Below, one piece after another: positions 17,219 through 25,730 of a DNA stretch of 64,000 nt. The DNA lies in NCBI GenBank assembly GCA_965229445.1, contig OZ245876.1, forward strand, positions 62,001 to 126,000, written 5' to 3'. The notes beneath the pieces are model-generated. The model searched no databases and was not told where the DNA came from. It worked only from the letters and a program-made list of their open reading frames with translations. The DNA is from Owenweeksia sp965229445 (GTDB lineage Bacteria; Bacteroidota; Bacteroidia; Flavobacteriales; Schleiferiaceae). A program made the position numbers and the translations under genes. Position 1 is the stretch's first letter, and every line of letters begins with the position of its first letter.

Positions 17219-20200
17219 GAAGCTTTAGATAGTCTGTTGCCTGATTGCGATAGTATAATTTGAAGTTTACCGGCACCCGATCAATACTCTCTTTCTCGCG
17301 GCCCTTCTCCCTCAAATACTTCTCCAGTTCCTGCTCGTATATCTGCTTCTGATCAGAAGCAGTTTCCGACTCTCGCTTCTTCTCTTTCTTCTGTTTTAGC
17401 TCCGCCTTTTCCGACTCCAGAAGACGGGTGTCTATATTCTTTAAGCGCTGCTTATAATTGTTGTCTAGTTCACCGTCCCACAAGTCCTGCTCCAGATTCT
17501 TCATCTCCTCGATGGCTTTCTGCAAATTGCCTTTAGTACCCTGTCCTTCCGCTTCCTGCATCATTCCTTCAAGGGCTTTTCGCAATTGCTCCTGGCGACT
17601 TAGCATCTCTACAATCTCTTTAGACATTCGCTCTCCCTGTTTGCCTTTGCCCTGCTTGCTGCCTTCCTTCATTTGATCCATCTTTTTACCCAAAGCACCC
17701 TGCATTTTTCTCATATTCTGCATGCTTGGTTTGGGGCTTCCTCCACCAGGCTTTTGGCAATTTTGGTTTCCCTTCATCATCTGTGCCTGCGCCTGCAACA
17801 TACTCTGCATGGTTTCGTCCAGCAACAAGGCCAGGTTATTAGCTGAAGTCATTACCATTTGTTGATTAGCGGCAGCTTGAGCGCTTTGCAATTCCTCCAG
17901 CTTCTGTATACCCTCATTGAGGTTTCTATTTACTTTGGCCAGTTCCTCAAATACTATTTGCTCTAATTGAGGTACTCTTTTTCCCAACGCAAGCAGGCTA
18001 TCTTCAATAATTTTGGTTCCATCCTGTAAACGCTTTTGTTCTGTGAGTAACTCTTTAAAGGCGGGGTCGTTCTTACCTGTATTCTTCGAGGCTATGCTGA
18101 GGTCCTCAATGCTAAACGATAGTGTTTTAAGGTTCTCTAAAATCTGTCTTAATGTTTCAATGTTTTCTTTGTTCTGTTGGCTTTGCATATTCATCATTGC
18201 CATCTGCAGCGACTCAGACATTTCCTGCATGCTCTCACCGGCATTTTTCTGATTTTCATTTGCCGGTGAGTCTTCCTGCTTCTGCATTTTCTCCTTAGCA
18301 TTTTGCATTTCAGACCTCGTCTTCTCTTCCTTTTCTTCCAAATTCTCCTTCTCTACCTGTTTGCCAAACTCTTCATTCTCTTCCGTTAGCTCCTTGATCT
18401 TTTCCATACTTTGATCAAACTCCTTTTCTATCTCATCTTGCTTTTCTATTTCATCAGCACTTTCTCTTTCTCCATCCTCTTTTACGGCTTGCTCCTCACG
18501 GTCTGTTTCTTTAGACAACTCTTCCATCTTCTTGCCTAGTTCTTTGAGCTTTTGCGCTTCCTGTAACACATCCTTTTGAAACTCCAGGTCCTTCAACAGC
18601 TGGTCTTTTCTCTCCATGGCCTGTTGATTCTGTTGGTTTAGCTCCTGCAGTTTCTCTAATTTCTTCTGCAGTTGCTCCGTATTGAGCTTTTCCATGAGCT
18701 CTTCGATTTCCTTCATCAACTCCTGAAGCTCCTTATCTTCTGGTTTGATCTCATTGATTTCCTCTTCCTTTTTAATGATTTCTTCGTCCTTCTTACCTAA
18801 TTTCTTCTCTTCCTTCTGTAGCTTTTTCAACTCTTGTTCACGCTCTTGCTGCTTCTTGAGTAACTCCTGCTGCTTATTTAAGAGCTCTTTTAACTTACTC
18901 TTATCTTGCCAATTAAGGTTTTTCTTTCCCTGAAGCTCTTTCTTCAACTCGCTTAAACTCTTTTCAAGATCCTTTTGCTCGTCATCAATATCATCAGCAC
19001 CAGACAGGTATTGATCATACCTCTCCTCAAGCTTTTGCTCCCTTTCTTCCAGGCCCACCAGTTTCAATTCATAAGATCCCGAAGTGGTGAATTTGGGCCC
19101 CGCAACAGCGTCATTATCCCAGATTTTTAAAAATACCCTTAAATTCATGGAACCCTCTTCACTCAGAGAATCCAGCATCAGAAACTCAGTAAACCCCGAA
19201 CTCGTCCCTCTGCGATCAATTGCAAGCCTTTTAGATAGTTTAAGGCCTTCACCCTCCACAATTAGCTCTAAGCGGGTCAGACCGTAGTCATCCGCAACTT
19301 CTCCTTCCACAAATAGCCTATTCATAGCGCTGCTATCCTGAACAAACTTGGCTGCGATTTCAGGGAATTGATCCGGTATTACCTCCAGCACATGGTTTTG
19401 GATTTGCAATTTTTCCAGGTGCTCGTTCTGCAGCTTCACTGAATAATTAAGGTCTTCAACAACCATTCGTTCCAGGATAAACCGATTGCCCTCTCGCGCT
19501 ATAAACGAACTTTGCCCACCTTCCCACATCAAGCTCGCCTGACTTGATTGATCGAGATCCAGTTGCCAGCTTACATTACTCCCTGAGGGAATGTCCAGCA
19601 CCGGCTTAATGCTGGTAACATAAGGCTTTAACCTGGTGTAAGGTGGTGGAATTACCGATACACTAATGTTTCTAATCTTTGGAATAGGTATCACCCTCAC
19701 TTCGAAGTCCTTACTACTCCAACCCGCAGCTTCAAATTTAATTTTAAGGTTGTTGTTCAGGTTATTGATTTTGAAATGGTATAACCCGTCAGACTTTCTG
19801 GCCATCCGATTCTCCCTGCCATTAAACAAGATATTTGCTTCGGTTGGAAGGCTTTCTCCTTTAAATCCCAAAGCTATTTCCAGGTCTTCACCCTCCTCCA
19901 CCTCCAATGAGGCATTCTTGAGTACGAAGTCAAAAGGTGCTTCCGGAATAAACTCCCGGTTAAATTCAGCTATGCGCCTACTACTTTCGTTAAAACTTTC
20001 CCAGTTGCCAGTGAGGGCAATCCCCGCAAAAATGAGAATCGGAATAACCAGAAGAGGCCAAAACCTTTTGTTCTGTCGGAGGTCAATAGCCGACTGAAAG
20101 CTCACGGGTTTTAACTCGGCTATTCTTTGATCAATGCTGGCCTTCACCAGGGCGCTTTCACTCTTGTTTAAACTTTGTAGTTGGAGGGTATTAATCAGTT

Positions 20201-20513
20201 TATCATCAACCTGCTTAAAGTGTTGACCAATAATTTTCGCCGCATTTTCATAGCTAATGCGATTGCCGATGCCCAATAATTTTGATAATGGCCAAAGAAT
20301 GTAATTTCCCAGAATAAGGACCAGCCCGGCTAGCAGGGTGAAAAACAGTACGGTTCGCACTTCTGATGAAAACTGGCCCACCAGCTCTAAGAAGGTGATT
20401 AGCAGAAAGTAAAGAGCGCTAATACCCACGCCATAAAAGACCCCCTTCATCAGTTGGTTCAGGTAGAACTTCCTTATGAACTCCTCCAGTTTTCGTTTTA
20501 ATTCTTCATTCAT
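17202..20513 (-). CDS. DUF4175 family membrane protein with very long coiled coil
   Basis: 1103 residues. The N-terminus has two membrane helices (about 23-45 and 53-77) and a third near 150-170 (FWPLLVIPILIFAGIALTGN), followed by an extracytoplasmic region with beta-rich modules to about residue 490. The rest, to about 1090, is a charged Glu/Lys/Gln coiled coil with Met-rich stretches (MQKQEDSPANENQKNAGESM, MNMQSQQNKENIE). DUF4175 proteins are widespread in Bacteroidota and of unknown function; the shape suggests an envelope-spanning tether or structural fibre (inference). It heads the operon with ybeY and mnmG. Confidence 0.8.
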   Translation of the reverse strand: MNEELKRKLEEFIRKFYLNQLMKGVFYGVGISALYFLLITFLELVGQFSSEVRTVLFFTLLAGLVLILGNYILWPLSKLLGIGNRISYENAAKIIGQHFKQVDDKLINTLQLQSLNKSESALVKASIDQRIAELKPVSFQSAIDLRQNKRFWPLLVIPILIFAGIALTGNWESFNESSRRIAEFNREFIPEAPFDFVLKNASLEVEEGEDLEIALGFKGESLPTEANILFNGRENRMARKSDGLYHFKINNLNNNLKIKFEAAGWSSKDFEVRVIPIPKIRNISVSVIPPPYTRLKPYVTSIKPVLDIPSGSNVSWQLDLDQSSQASLMWEGGQSSFIAREGNRFILERMVVEDLNYSVKLQNEHLEKLQIQNHVLEVIPDQFPEIAAKFVQDSSAMNRLFVEGEVADDYGLTRLELIVEGEGLKLSKRLAIDRRGTSSGFTEFLMLDSLSEEGSMNLRVFLKIWDNDAVAGPKFTTSGSYELKLVGLEEREQKLEERYDQYLSGADDIDDEQKDLEKSLSELKKELQGKKNLNWQDKSKLKELLNKQQELLKKQQEREQELKKLQKEEKKLGKKDEEIIKKEEEINEIKPEDKELQELMKEIEELMEKLNTEQLQKKLEKLQELNQQNQQAMERKDQLLKDLEFQKDVLQEAQKLKELGKKMEELSKETDREEQAVKEDGERESADEIEKQDEIEKEFDQSMEKIKELTEENEEFGKQVEKENLEEKEEKTRSEMQNAKEKMQKQEDSPANENQKNAGESMQEMSESLQMAMMNMQSQQNKENIETLRQILENLKTLSFSIEDLSIASKNTGKNDPAFKELLTEQKRLQDGTKIIEDSLLALGKRVPQLEQIVFEELAKVNRNLNEGIQKLEELQSAQAAANQQMVMTSANNLALLLDETMQSMLQAQAQMMKGNQNCQKPGGGSPKPSMQNMRKMQGALGKKMDQMKEGSKQGKGKQGERMSKEIVEMLSRQEQLRKALEGMMQEAEGQGTKGNLQKAIEEMKNLEQDLWDGELDNNYKQRLKNIDTRLLESEKAELKQKKEKKRESETASDQKQIYEQELEKYLREKGREKESIDRVPVNFKLYYRNQATDYLKLRDQVN

Positions 20514-20601
20514 CCTTTGCTGGCTACTGCTCCAATTTAAAAACGCTTGATGGCACGCATAATTGCTAAGCCTACAAACTTACAAAGCCTATAAAGATAA
20601 T

Positions 20602-20609
20602 TATCTTTG
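20602..20609 (+). promoter_or_regulatory. TAnnTTTG -7 element of gltX
   Basis: TATCTTTG is an exact TAnnTTTG match 23 bases before the gltX start, in the divergent gap to DUF4175. No clear -33 TTG was found at the usual spacing. Confidence 0.45.
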
Positions 20610-20632
20610 CCGCCCTTTAAGGAAGCTGTACA

Positions 20633-22162
20633 ATGAGTAATAGAAGAGTAAGAGTGCGTTTTGCCCCAAGTCCTACCGGTCCCTTACACATGGGAGGAGT
20701 ACGAACGGCCCTGTATAATTACCTTTTTGCTAAAAAGCATGGAGGTGATTTTGTGCTTAGGATAGAAGATACGGATCAAACCAGGTTTGTAGCCGGGGCA
20801 GAGGATTACATTTCACAGGCTTTATCATGGTGCGGCATTCCTGCAGATGAAAGCGTGGAGAAACCCGGAGCTTTTGGTCCTTATCGTCAAAGTGAGAGAA
20901 AGCATCTCTATAAAGATTATGCCGATCAATTGGTAGAATCTGGTCACGCTTACTATGCATTTGATACTCCCGAAGATTTGGAGAAAATGCGTGAACTGGC
21001 AAAAAAGTCTGGCACACCGAATTGGCAATACAATCATATTACCCGAAGTAGGATGCGTAACTCTTTAACCCTCTCCGCAAGCGAGGTGAAAGATCGGCTT
21101 GACTCGGGTGAACCCTATGTAATAAGGATTAAACTACCTAGAAACGAAGAGGTTAAGTTTGAAGATGTTGTGCGGGGATGGGTATCCGTGAACACCAACA
21201 ATATGGATGATAAGGTGCTGTTTAAATCTGACGGCATGCCAACCTATCACCTGGCCAATATTGTGGATGACCACCTCATGGAGATTTCGCATGTGATACG
21301 AGGGGAAGAGTGGTTGCCATCCGCACCCCTTCATATTTTGCTTTATCGTTATTTAGGTTGGGAAGACTCCAGGCCAAAATTCGCACACTTACCCCTGCTT
21401 CTGAAGCCCGATGGAAATGGAAAACTGAGTAAGCGCGATGGTGACCGTCTCGGTTTTCCTGTTTTTCCGCTGGAATGGACAGATCCAAACACGGGAAATA
21501 TTGCTAGTGGTTATCGCGAGCAGGGATACTTTCCAGAAGCATTTATTAATATGCTGGCATTTTTAGGATGGAATCCCGGAACGGAGCAAGAGGTTTTCAG
21601 TGTTGATGAACTTACTGAGGCCTTTAGTCTGGAGCGCGTTAATAAAGCCGGCGCGCGTTATGACCATGATAAAACTCGCTGGTTTAATCAGCAGTACCTC
21701 CGCATGAAAACGAATGAGGAGCTGGCCACCCTTCTCAGACCCCTTATAGAAGCAGAAGGATATGAAGCCACGGATACTCAAAATGCAGCTATTTGCGGCT
21801 TAATGAAGGAGCGTGCTTATTTTATTAAGGATATGCTGGAGGATGGTAGATATTTTTATGAGCGGCCTAAAGCGTACGATGAAAAAACCACCCGGAAAAA
21901 ATGGAATGACGAAAGCAAGCGTCACGTGTTATCTCTGGTGAGACTCTTTAAGGAAATAACCGCCTGGAACGCGACGAATATCGAAGCTTCATTCTCCAAT
22001 TATTTAAGTAATAATGGCCTGGGGTTTGGCAAGGTTGGACCTGGCTGGCGCTTAGCGGTTACCGGTAAAGGCATGGGGCCTTCGATGTTTGAGATTTGTG
22101 CGATCCTGGGAAAAGATGAAACCCTGGCCCGGATGAATGAAGCCCTGAAAACCCTCCCCTAA
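20633..22162 (+). CDS. gltX: Glutamate--tRNA ligase
   Basis: Charges tRNA-Glu. The class I HIGH motif appears as PSPTGPLHMGGVRTALYNYL (about residues 11-30) and the KMSKS-type loop as GKLSKRDGDRLGFPVF (about 263). At 509 aa it has the usual catalytic half and alpha-helical anticodon-binding half (to about residue 505, ending GMGPSMFEICAILGKDETL). The stop is immediately followed by the folB ATG, so the two form an operon. Confidence 0.95.
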   Translation: MSNRRVRVRFAPSPTGPLHMGGVRTALYNYLFAKKHGGDFVLRIEDTDQTRFVAGAEDYISQALSWCGIPADESVEKPGAFGPYRQSERKHLYKDYADQLVESGHAYYAFDTPEDLEKMRELAKKSGTPNWQYNHITRSRMRNSLTLSASEVKDRLDSGEPYVIRIKLPRNEEVKFEDVVRGWVSVNTNNMDDKVLFKSDGMPTYHLANIVDDHLMEISHVIRGEEWLPSAPLHILLYRYLGWEDSRPKFAHLPLLLKPDGNGKLSKRDGDRLGFPVFPLEWTDPNTGNIASGYREQGYFPEAFINMLAFLGWNPGTEQEVFSVDELTEAFSLERVNKAGARYDHDKTRWFNQQYLRMKTNEELATLLRPLIEAEGYEATDTQNAAICGLMKERAYFIKDMLEDGRYFYERPKAYDEKTTRKKWNDESKRHVLSLVRLFKEITAWNATNIEASFSNYLSNNGLGFGKVGPGWRLAVTGKGMGPSMFEICAILGKDETLARMNEALKTLP

Positions 22163-22528
22163 ATGGATCAAATCAAAGTTGAAGGTATAAAGTTATTTGC
22201 TTACCACGGGTGTTTGGATGAAGAAGGTCTCATTGGTACGGATTACCGCATTGATGTTAGTGTGTGGGGTGACTTACGCCAGGCAGCACAGAGTGATGTG
22301 TTGAAACACACTTTAGACTACGTCGTGATTAACCGAATTGTTGCGGAAGAAATGCAAATACGCAGCAAGTTAATTGAGCACGTAGCGCAACGTGTGCTGA
22401 ATCGCATTTTAAAAGAAATGAGTGGTGTAGTAGAGGCCGAGATAAAGTTGGGCAAGCTCTATCCCCCGATTAATGGTGATGTGGAAAGCGTGAGTGTAAT
22501 TATGAGGCAATCCGCGCCATCGGAATAA
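22163..22528 (+). CDS. folB: Dihydroneopterin aldolase
   Basis: Cleaves 7,8-dihydroneopterin in folate synthesis. FAYHGCLDEEGLIGTDYRID (about residues 12-31) contains the family's YHG and the catalytic Glu, TLDYVVINRIV the conserved Tyr, LIEHVAQRV the next motif, and KLYPPINGDVESVSVIM the C-terminal K-x-x-x-P-I signature. Length 121 aa is normal. Start is directly adjacent to the gltX stop. Confidence 0.93.
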   Translation: MDQIKVEGIKLFAYHGCLDEEGLIGTDYRIDVSVWGDLRQAAQSDVLKHTLDYVVINRIVAEEMQIRSKLIEHVAQRVLNRILKEMSGVVEAEIKLGKLYPPINGDVESVSVIMRQSAPSE

Positions 22529-22567
22529 AGCCTGATATTATTGCTTTCTCCCTAAGAATGCTTTTGC

Positions 22568-22575
22568 TATTTTTG
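22568..22575 (+). promoter_or_regulatory. TAnnTTTG -7 element upstream of tRNA-Cys
   Basis: TATTTTTG lies 10 bases before the tRNA 5' end, an exact match to TAnnTTTG at about the distance expected for a tRNA promoter. A TTG at 22541-22543 is 24 bases upstream, slightly further than usual. Confidence 0.5.
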
Positions 22576-22585
22576 CAGCCCTTAA

Positions 22586-22656
22586 GGTTCCGTGGCCGAG
22601 TGGCTAGGCAGTGGTCTGCAAAACCATCTACAGCGGTTCGAATCCGCTCGGAACCT
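22586..22656 (+). tRNA. tRNA-Cys (anticodon GCA)
   Basis: A 71-base cloverleaf. The acceptor stem GGTTCCG (22586-22592) pairs with CGGAACC (22649-22655), discriminator T at 22656. The anticodon stem GTGGT/ACCAT encloses loop CTGCAAA, giving anticodon GCA for cysteine. The T arm AGCGG-TTCGAAT-CCGCT is perfect. CCA is not encoded and must be added. It sits between folB and the glycosylase gene. Confidence 0.96.
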
Positions 22657-22673
22657 CTACTTTTCCCTCCGGT

Positions 22674-23291
22674 ATGACCAGACTAAATTCTACCGGCATC
22701 AAGCTTTCGCAAGATTTTTATCAGGCAGATAATGTTGTTGAATTGGCTCGCCAATTAATTGGTAAGAAGATTTGCAGCCAAATAAACGGAGAGCTGACTT
22801 CAGCTACCATCACCGAAACCGAAGCTTATAGAAGTTGGGGGGATCAAGCCTGCCATGCCAACAACAATAAACGCACAAAGCGTACAGAAGTGATGTTTTC
22901 TGCAGGCGGTCGGGCTTACATTTATCTATGCTACGGTATTCACCACCTGTTTAATGTTGTAACGAATGTTGAGGGAACCGCGGAAGCGGTGCTGATCCGA
23001 GCGGTGGAGCCCCTTGAAGGAATAAGCATCATGGAGGCTCGTCGAAATAAGAAGAGGGGGGACTTTAGGCTGAGTTCGGGTCCGGGCAATGTGTCGAAGG
23101 CATTAGGTATCACCACCGCGTTAAATGGGGCAAGCCTCACTGAAAATGTTATTTGGCTTGAGGAAGCCCATGAAATACCGATGGGCGATATTGTTTCGAC
23201 CACGCGAATTGGGGTGGACTATGCCGGCAAAGATGCCCTTCATCCCTGGCGTTTCTACCATTCAAGAAGCCAGTATGTAAGCGTGCGATAA
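22674..23291 (+). CDS. DNA-3-methyladenine glycosylase (AAG/MPG family)
   Basis: Removes alkylated purines in base-excision repair. I chose ATG 22674 because a longer frame would begin inside the tRNA-Cys gene. The fold signature is clear: ARQLIGKKICSQ near residue 26, TITETEAYRSWGDQACHA (about 44-61) containing the catalytic Glu and substrate Tyr, TEVMFSAGGRAYIYLCYGIH (about 70-89) and LSSGPGNVSKALGIT near 137. Length 205 aa matches bacterial members. It follows the tRNA by 17 bases and may share its transcript. Confidence 0.92.
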   Translation: MTRLNSTGIKLSQDFYQADNVVELARQLIGKKICSQINGELTSATITETEAYRSWGDQACHANNNKRTKRTEVMFSAGGRAYIYLCYGIHHLFNVVTNVEGTAEAVLIRAVEPLEGISIMEARRNKKRGDFRLSSGPGNVSKALGITTALNGASLTENVIWLEEAHEIPMGDIVSTTRIGVDYAGKDALHPWRFYHSRSQYVSVR

Positions 23292-23303
23292 GCGGTAATC
23301 CAT

Positions 23304-24044
23304 CTATTTAAAGAGGCCTTCCAAGACTGCACCAACATAATAGGCAAGTGTCGCTGCCGCTCCTCCAAGAAACAAGGTTTCAAAAACACTGCGCCACAAC
23401 TTAGTTTGGTTCACCACGGCCTTAAGGGTTCCAATTAAAACAAAGGTTGCCCCGGTAAGGATTGAAGAAACAGTAAAGAGTGAGGTGTCTAGGGTGTTGA
23501 CATAATCTATGACATACACCAGCAAGGGAATAAACCCAAAGATTAAAAAGCTCAAGAAAGTAACGCCACCCATAGCAAAAGGAGATTTAGTTTCTTCCGA
23601 CATTTCCAACTCCTCTTTCATCATCACATCAACCCACCGGTCTTTATCGGCGGTGATTACCTCAACAATCTTTTCCAACAACTCTCCCTCAAATCCCTTG
23701 GCCCTGTAAATATCTCTGATTTCCTCCTTCTCCTTTTCGGGAAGGTGGTCTACCTCCCAATACTCTACCGCCTTATGTTTATTATAGTTTTCTTGTTCAC
23801 TTTTAGTAGAAAGGTAACTGCCTACAGACATAGCAAAGCCATCGGCGATGAGGTTGGCGAAGCCCAGAATAATCACTACCGCGCTGTCGAGGTTGGCCCC
23901 GGCCGCTCCTGCCACTACGGCAAAAGTAGTCACGCTCCCATCGATACCTCCATAGACAAACTCACCCAGGTATTCCTGAAAACGGTTAACCAAAGTGTAT
24001 TTACTTCCATGAATACGAGCTTCATGCATGTGAGGTTTGCTCAT
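23304..24044 (-). CDS. VIT1/CCC1 family metal transporter
   Basis: A membrane protein likely exporting or sequestering Fe2+/Mn2+. The first family helix reads FVYGGIDGSVTTFAVVAGAAG (about 29-49, quoted span 21 shortened here: GGIDGSVTTFAVVAG), then LGFANLIADGFAMSVGSYLS near 60-80. A cytoplasmic charged insert with Glu-rich metal-binding character (LPEKEKEEIRDIYRAKGF) separates it from three C-terminal helices (about 160-180, 190-210, 220-240). 246 aa. It converges on the glycosylase gene. Substrate metal not determinable. Confidence 0.83.
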   Translation of the reverse strand: MSKPHMHEARIHGSKYTLVNRFQEYLGEFVYGGIDGSVTTFAVVAGAAGANLDSAVVIILGFANLIADGFAMSVGSYLSTKSEQENYNKHKAVEYWEVDHLPEKEKEEIRDIYRAKGFEGELLEKIVEVITADKDRWVDVMMKEELEMSEETKSPFAMGGVTFLSFLIFGFIPLLVYVIDYVNTLDTSLFTVSSILTGATFVLIGTLKAVVNQTKLWRSVFETLFLGGAAATLAYYVGAVLEGLFK

Positions 24045-24134
24045 AGCTTGCTTTAAAAGGTAAAGCTAAACAACAAAAGGATAAGCTTGTAGGTTAGGCT
24101 TGCCTGAAGTGCTCAATTATAAAGAGCCTCGGCG

Positions 24135-25676
24135 CTAGAGACTAAATTCTATCCCTTGGGCAAGCGGTAAATCTTTGCCATAGTTAATGGTATTGGTTTG
24201 CCTTCGCATATAAGCTTTCCAGGCATCCGAGCCGCTTTCCCTGCCGCCTCCAGTTTCTTTTTCTCCACCAAAAGCTCCGCCAATTTCAGCACCACTGGTG
24301 CCAATATTTACATTGGCAATACCACAATCGCTGCCAGAGGCGGATAAAAAGCGCTCCATCTCACGCATATTGGTGGTCATCATCGCTGAAGATAAGCCCT
24401 GGGGCACATTGTTCTGAATCTCAATCGCCTCCTCTAAACTAGAATACTTCATTAAGTACAGGATGGGGGCAAAGGTTTCGGTTTGTACCATCTCAAAATG
24501 TGATTCCACCTCAGCAATACAGGGTTTCACATAGCAACCGCTCGCATACTGATCTCCTTCCAGCACTCCGCCTTCTACCAACATTGAGCCTCCCTCAGCT
24601 TTCAGCTTTTCCAAGGCAGCAGTGTACTGGTTTACCGCTCCGGTGTCAATCAATGGCCCCATATGGCTATTGGTGTCAAGGGGGTCGCCAATAACAATTT
24701 GTTCATAGGCCTTTGCCAGAGTTTCTTTTACCTCATCATACACTTTCTCATGAATGATCAGCCTTCTGGTGGACGTACACCGTTGACCACAGGTACCCAC
24801 CGCTCCAAATACGATAGCCGGTAAACTCGCTTTCAGGTCTGCGCTGTCCGTGATAATTATAGCGTTATTGCCACCTAATTCCAGAAGAGACCTGCCTAGT
24901 CTTTTGGCTACCGCTTCACCTACTTCTCTGCCCATTCTGATTGATCCCGTGGCCGATACCAAAGGAATGTTCTTGTCATTGGTTAGCCATTCTCCCACTG
25001 CTCTATCACCATTAATCAAACAGCTTATTCCCTCTGGTAAGTTATTCTCTTCCAGCACTTCGGCAAATAACTTCTGACAAGCTATACCACACATCGGCAC
25101 CTTTTCCGAGGGTTTCCAAACACATACATCGCCGCAAACCCAGGCTAAAGCCGTGTTCCAACACCATACTGCTACCGGAAAGTTGAAGGCAGAAATAATT
25201 CCCACTATACCAAGTGGGTGCCATTGCTCATACATGCGGTGATTGGGCCTTTCAGAATGCATGGTAAGTCCGTATAATTGCCGACTCAGCCCTACTGCAA
25301 AATCGCAGATATCAATCATCTCCTGAACCTCACCCCATCCTTCCTGCAAAGACTTGCCCATTTCATAGGAAACGAGCTTTCCCAGTGCATCCTTCTTCTC
25401 GCGCAATTTCTCGCCAAATTGACGTACTATCTCACCTCTTTGAGGGGCCGGTACCAGGCGCCATTCTTTAAAAGCAGAATTAGCGACAGCAATTAGCTTG
25501 TCATATTCCTCCTTACTGGTGCTGGTAACCGTTCCCAGAGACTGCCCATCAACCGGTGAGAAAGACTCTAATTTTTCTCCGGATCCAAAATTCTGTTGAC
25601 CGGTACTCGTGCCGTAGCTATCTCTGGTGATTCCTAGTTCGGTGTATACTTCCTGAAGGTTAAAATGGCTCATCAA
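24135..25676 (-). CDS. Aldehyde dehydrogenase, ALDH7-like (alpha-aminoadipate semialdehyde type)
   Basis: NAD(P)-dependent oxidation of an aldehyde. The catalytic Cys lies in TCGQRCTSTRRLII (about 300) and the general-base Glu in LLELGGNNAIII (about 265); PWNF-equivalent is ISAFNFPVAVW (about 162). The N-terminus (TELGITRDSYGTS) and the GGEKETGGGRESGSDAWKAY tail point to the ALDH7 group, whose members act in lysine degradation or detoxification; this assignment is by resemblance. Two Met codons open the frame (25676, 25673). Length 513 aa is normal. It is not the fused paaZ dehydrogenase. Confidence 0.85.
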   Translation of the reverse strand: MMSHFNLQEVYTELGITRDSYGTSTGQQNFGSGEKLESFSPVDGQSLGTVTSTSKEEYDKLIAVANSAFKEWRLVPAPQRGEIVRQFGEKLREKKDALGKLVSYEMGKSLQEGWGEVQEMIDICDFAVGLSRQLYGLTMHSERPNHRMYEQWHPLGIVGIISAFNFPVAVWCWNTALAWVCGDVCVWKPSEKVPMCGIACQKLFAEVLEENNLPEGISCLINGDRAVGEWLTNDKNIPLVSATGSIRMGREVGEAVAKRLGRSLLELGGNNAIIITDSADLKASLPAIVFGAVGTCGQRCTSTRRLIIHEKVYDEVKETLAKAYEQIVIGDPLDTNSHMGPLIDTGAVNQYTAALEKLKAEGGSMLVEGGVLEGDQYASGCYVKPCIAEVESHFEMVQTETFAPILYLMKYSSLEEAIEIQNNVPQGLSSAMMTTNMREMERFLSASGSDCGIANVNIGTSGAEIGGAFGGEKETGGGRESGSDAWKAYMRRQTNTINYGKDLPLAQGIEFSL

Positions 25677-25730
25677 TGCTAATTTTCAGGCGAAGTTACT
25701 CTTCAAGGCATCAACAGACAACCCTTTTTA

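Noticed and set aside
21926..21941. A third parS site around a CACGTG core in gltX
   Set aside because: Only the central six bases match; the flanking arms do not fit the consensus.
22611..22673. N-terminal extension of the 3-methyladenine glycosylase
   Set aside because: It would start inside tRNA-Cys and adds residues not expected in the family; ATG 22674 is preferred.
24135..25676. Aldehyde dehydrogenase as the missing paaZ
   Set aside because: It lacks the C-terminal hotdog hydratase domain, belongs to the ALDH7 group and is 22 kb from the paa genes.
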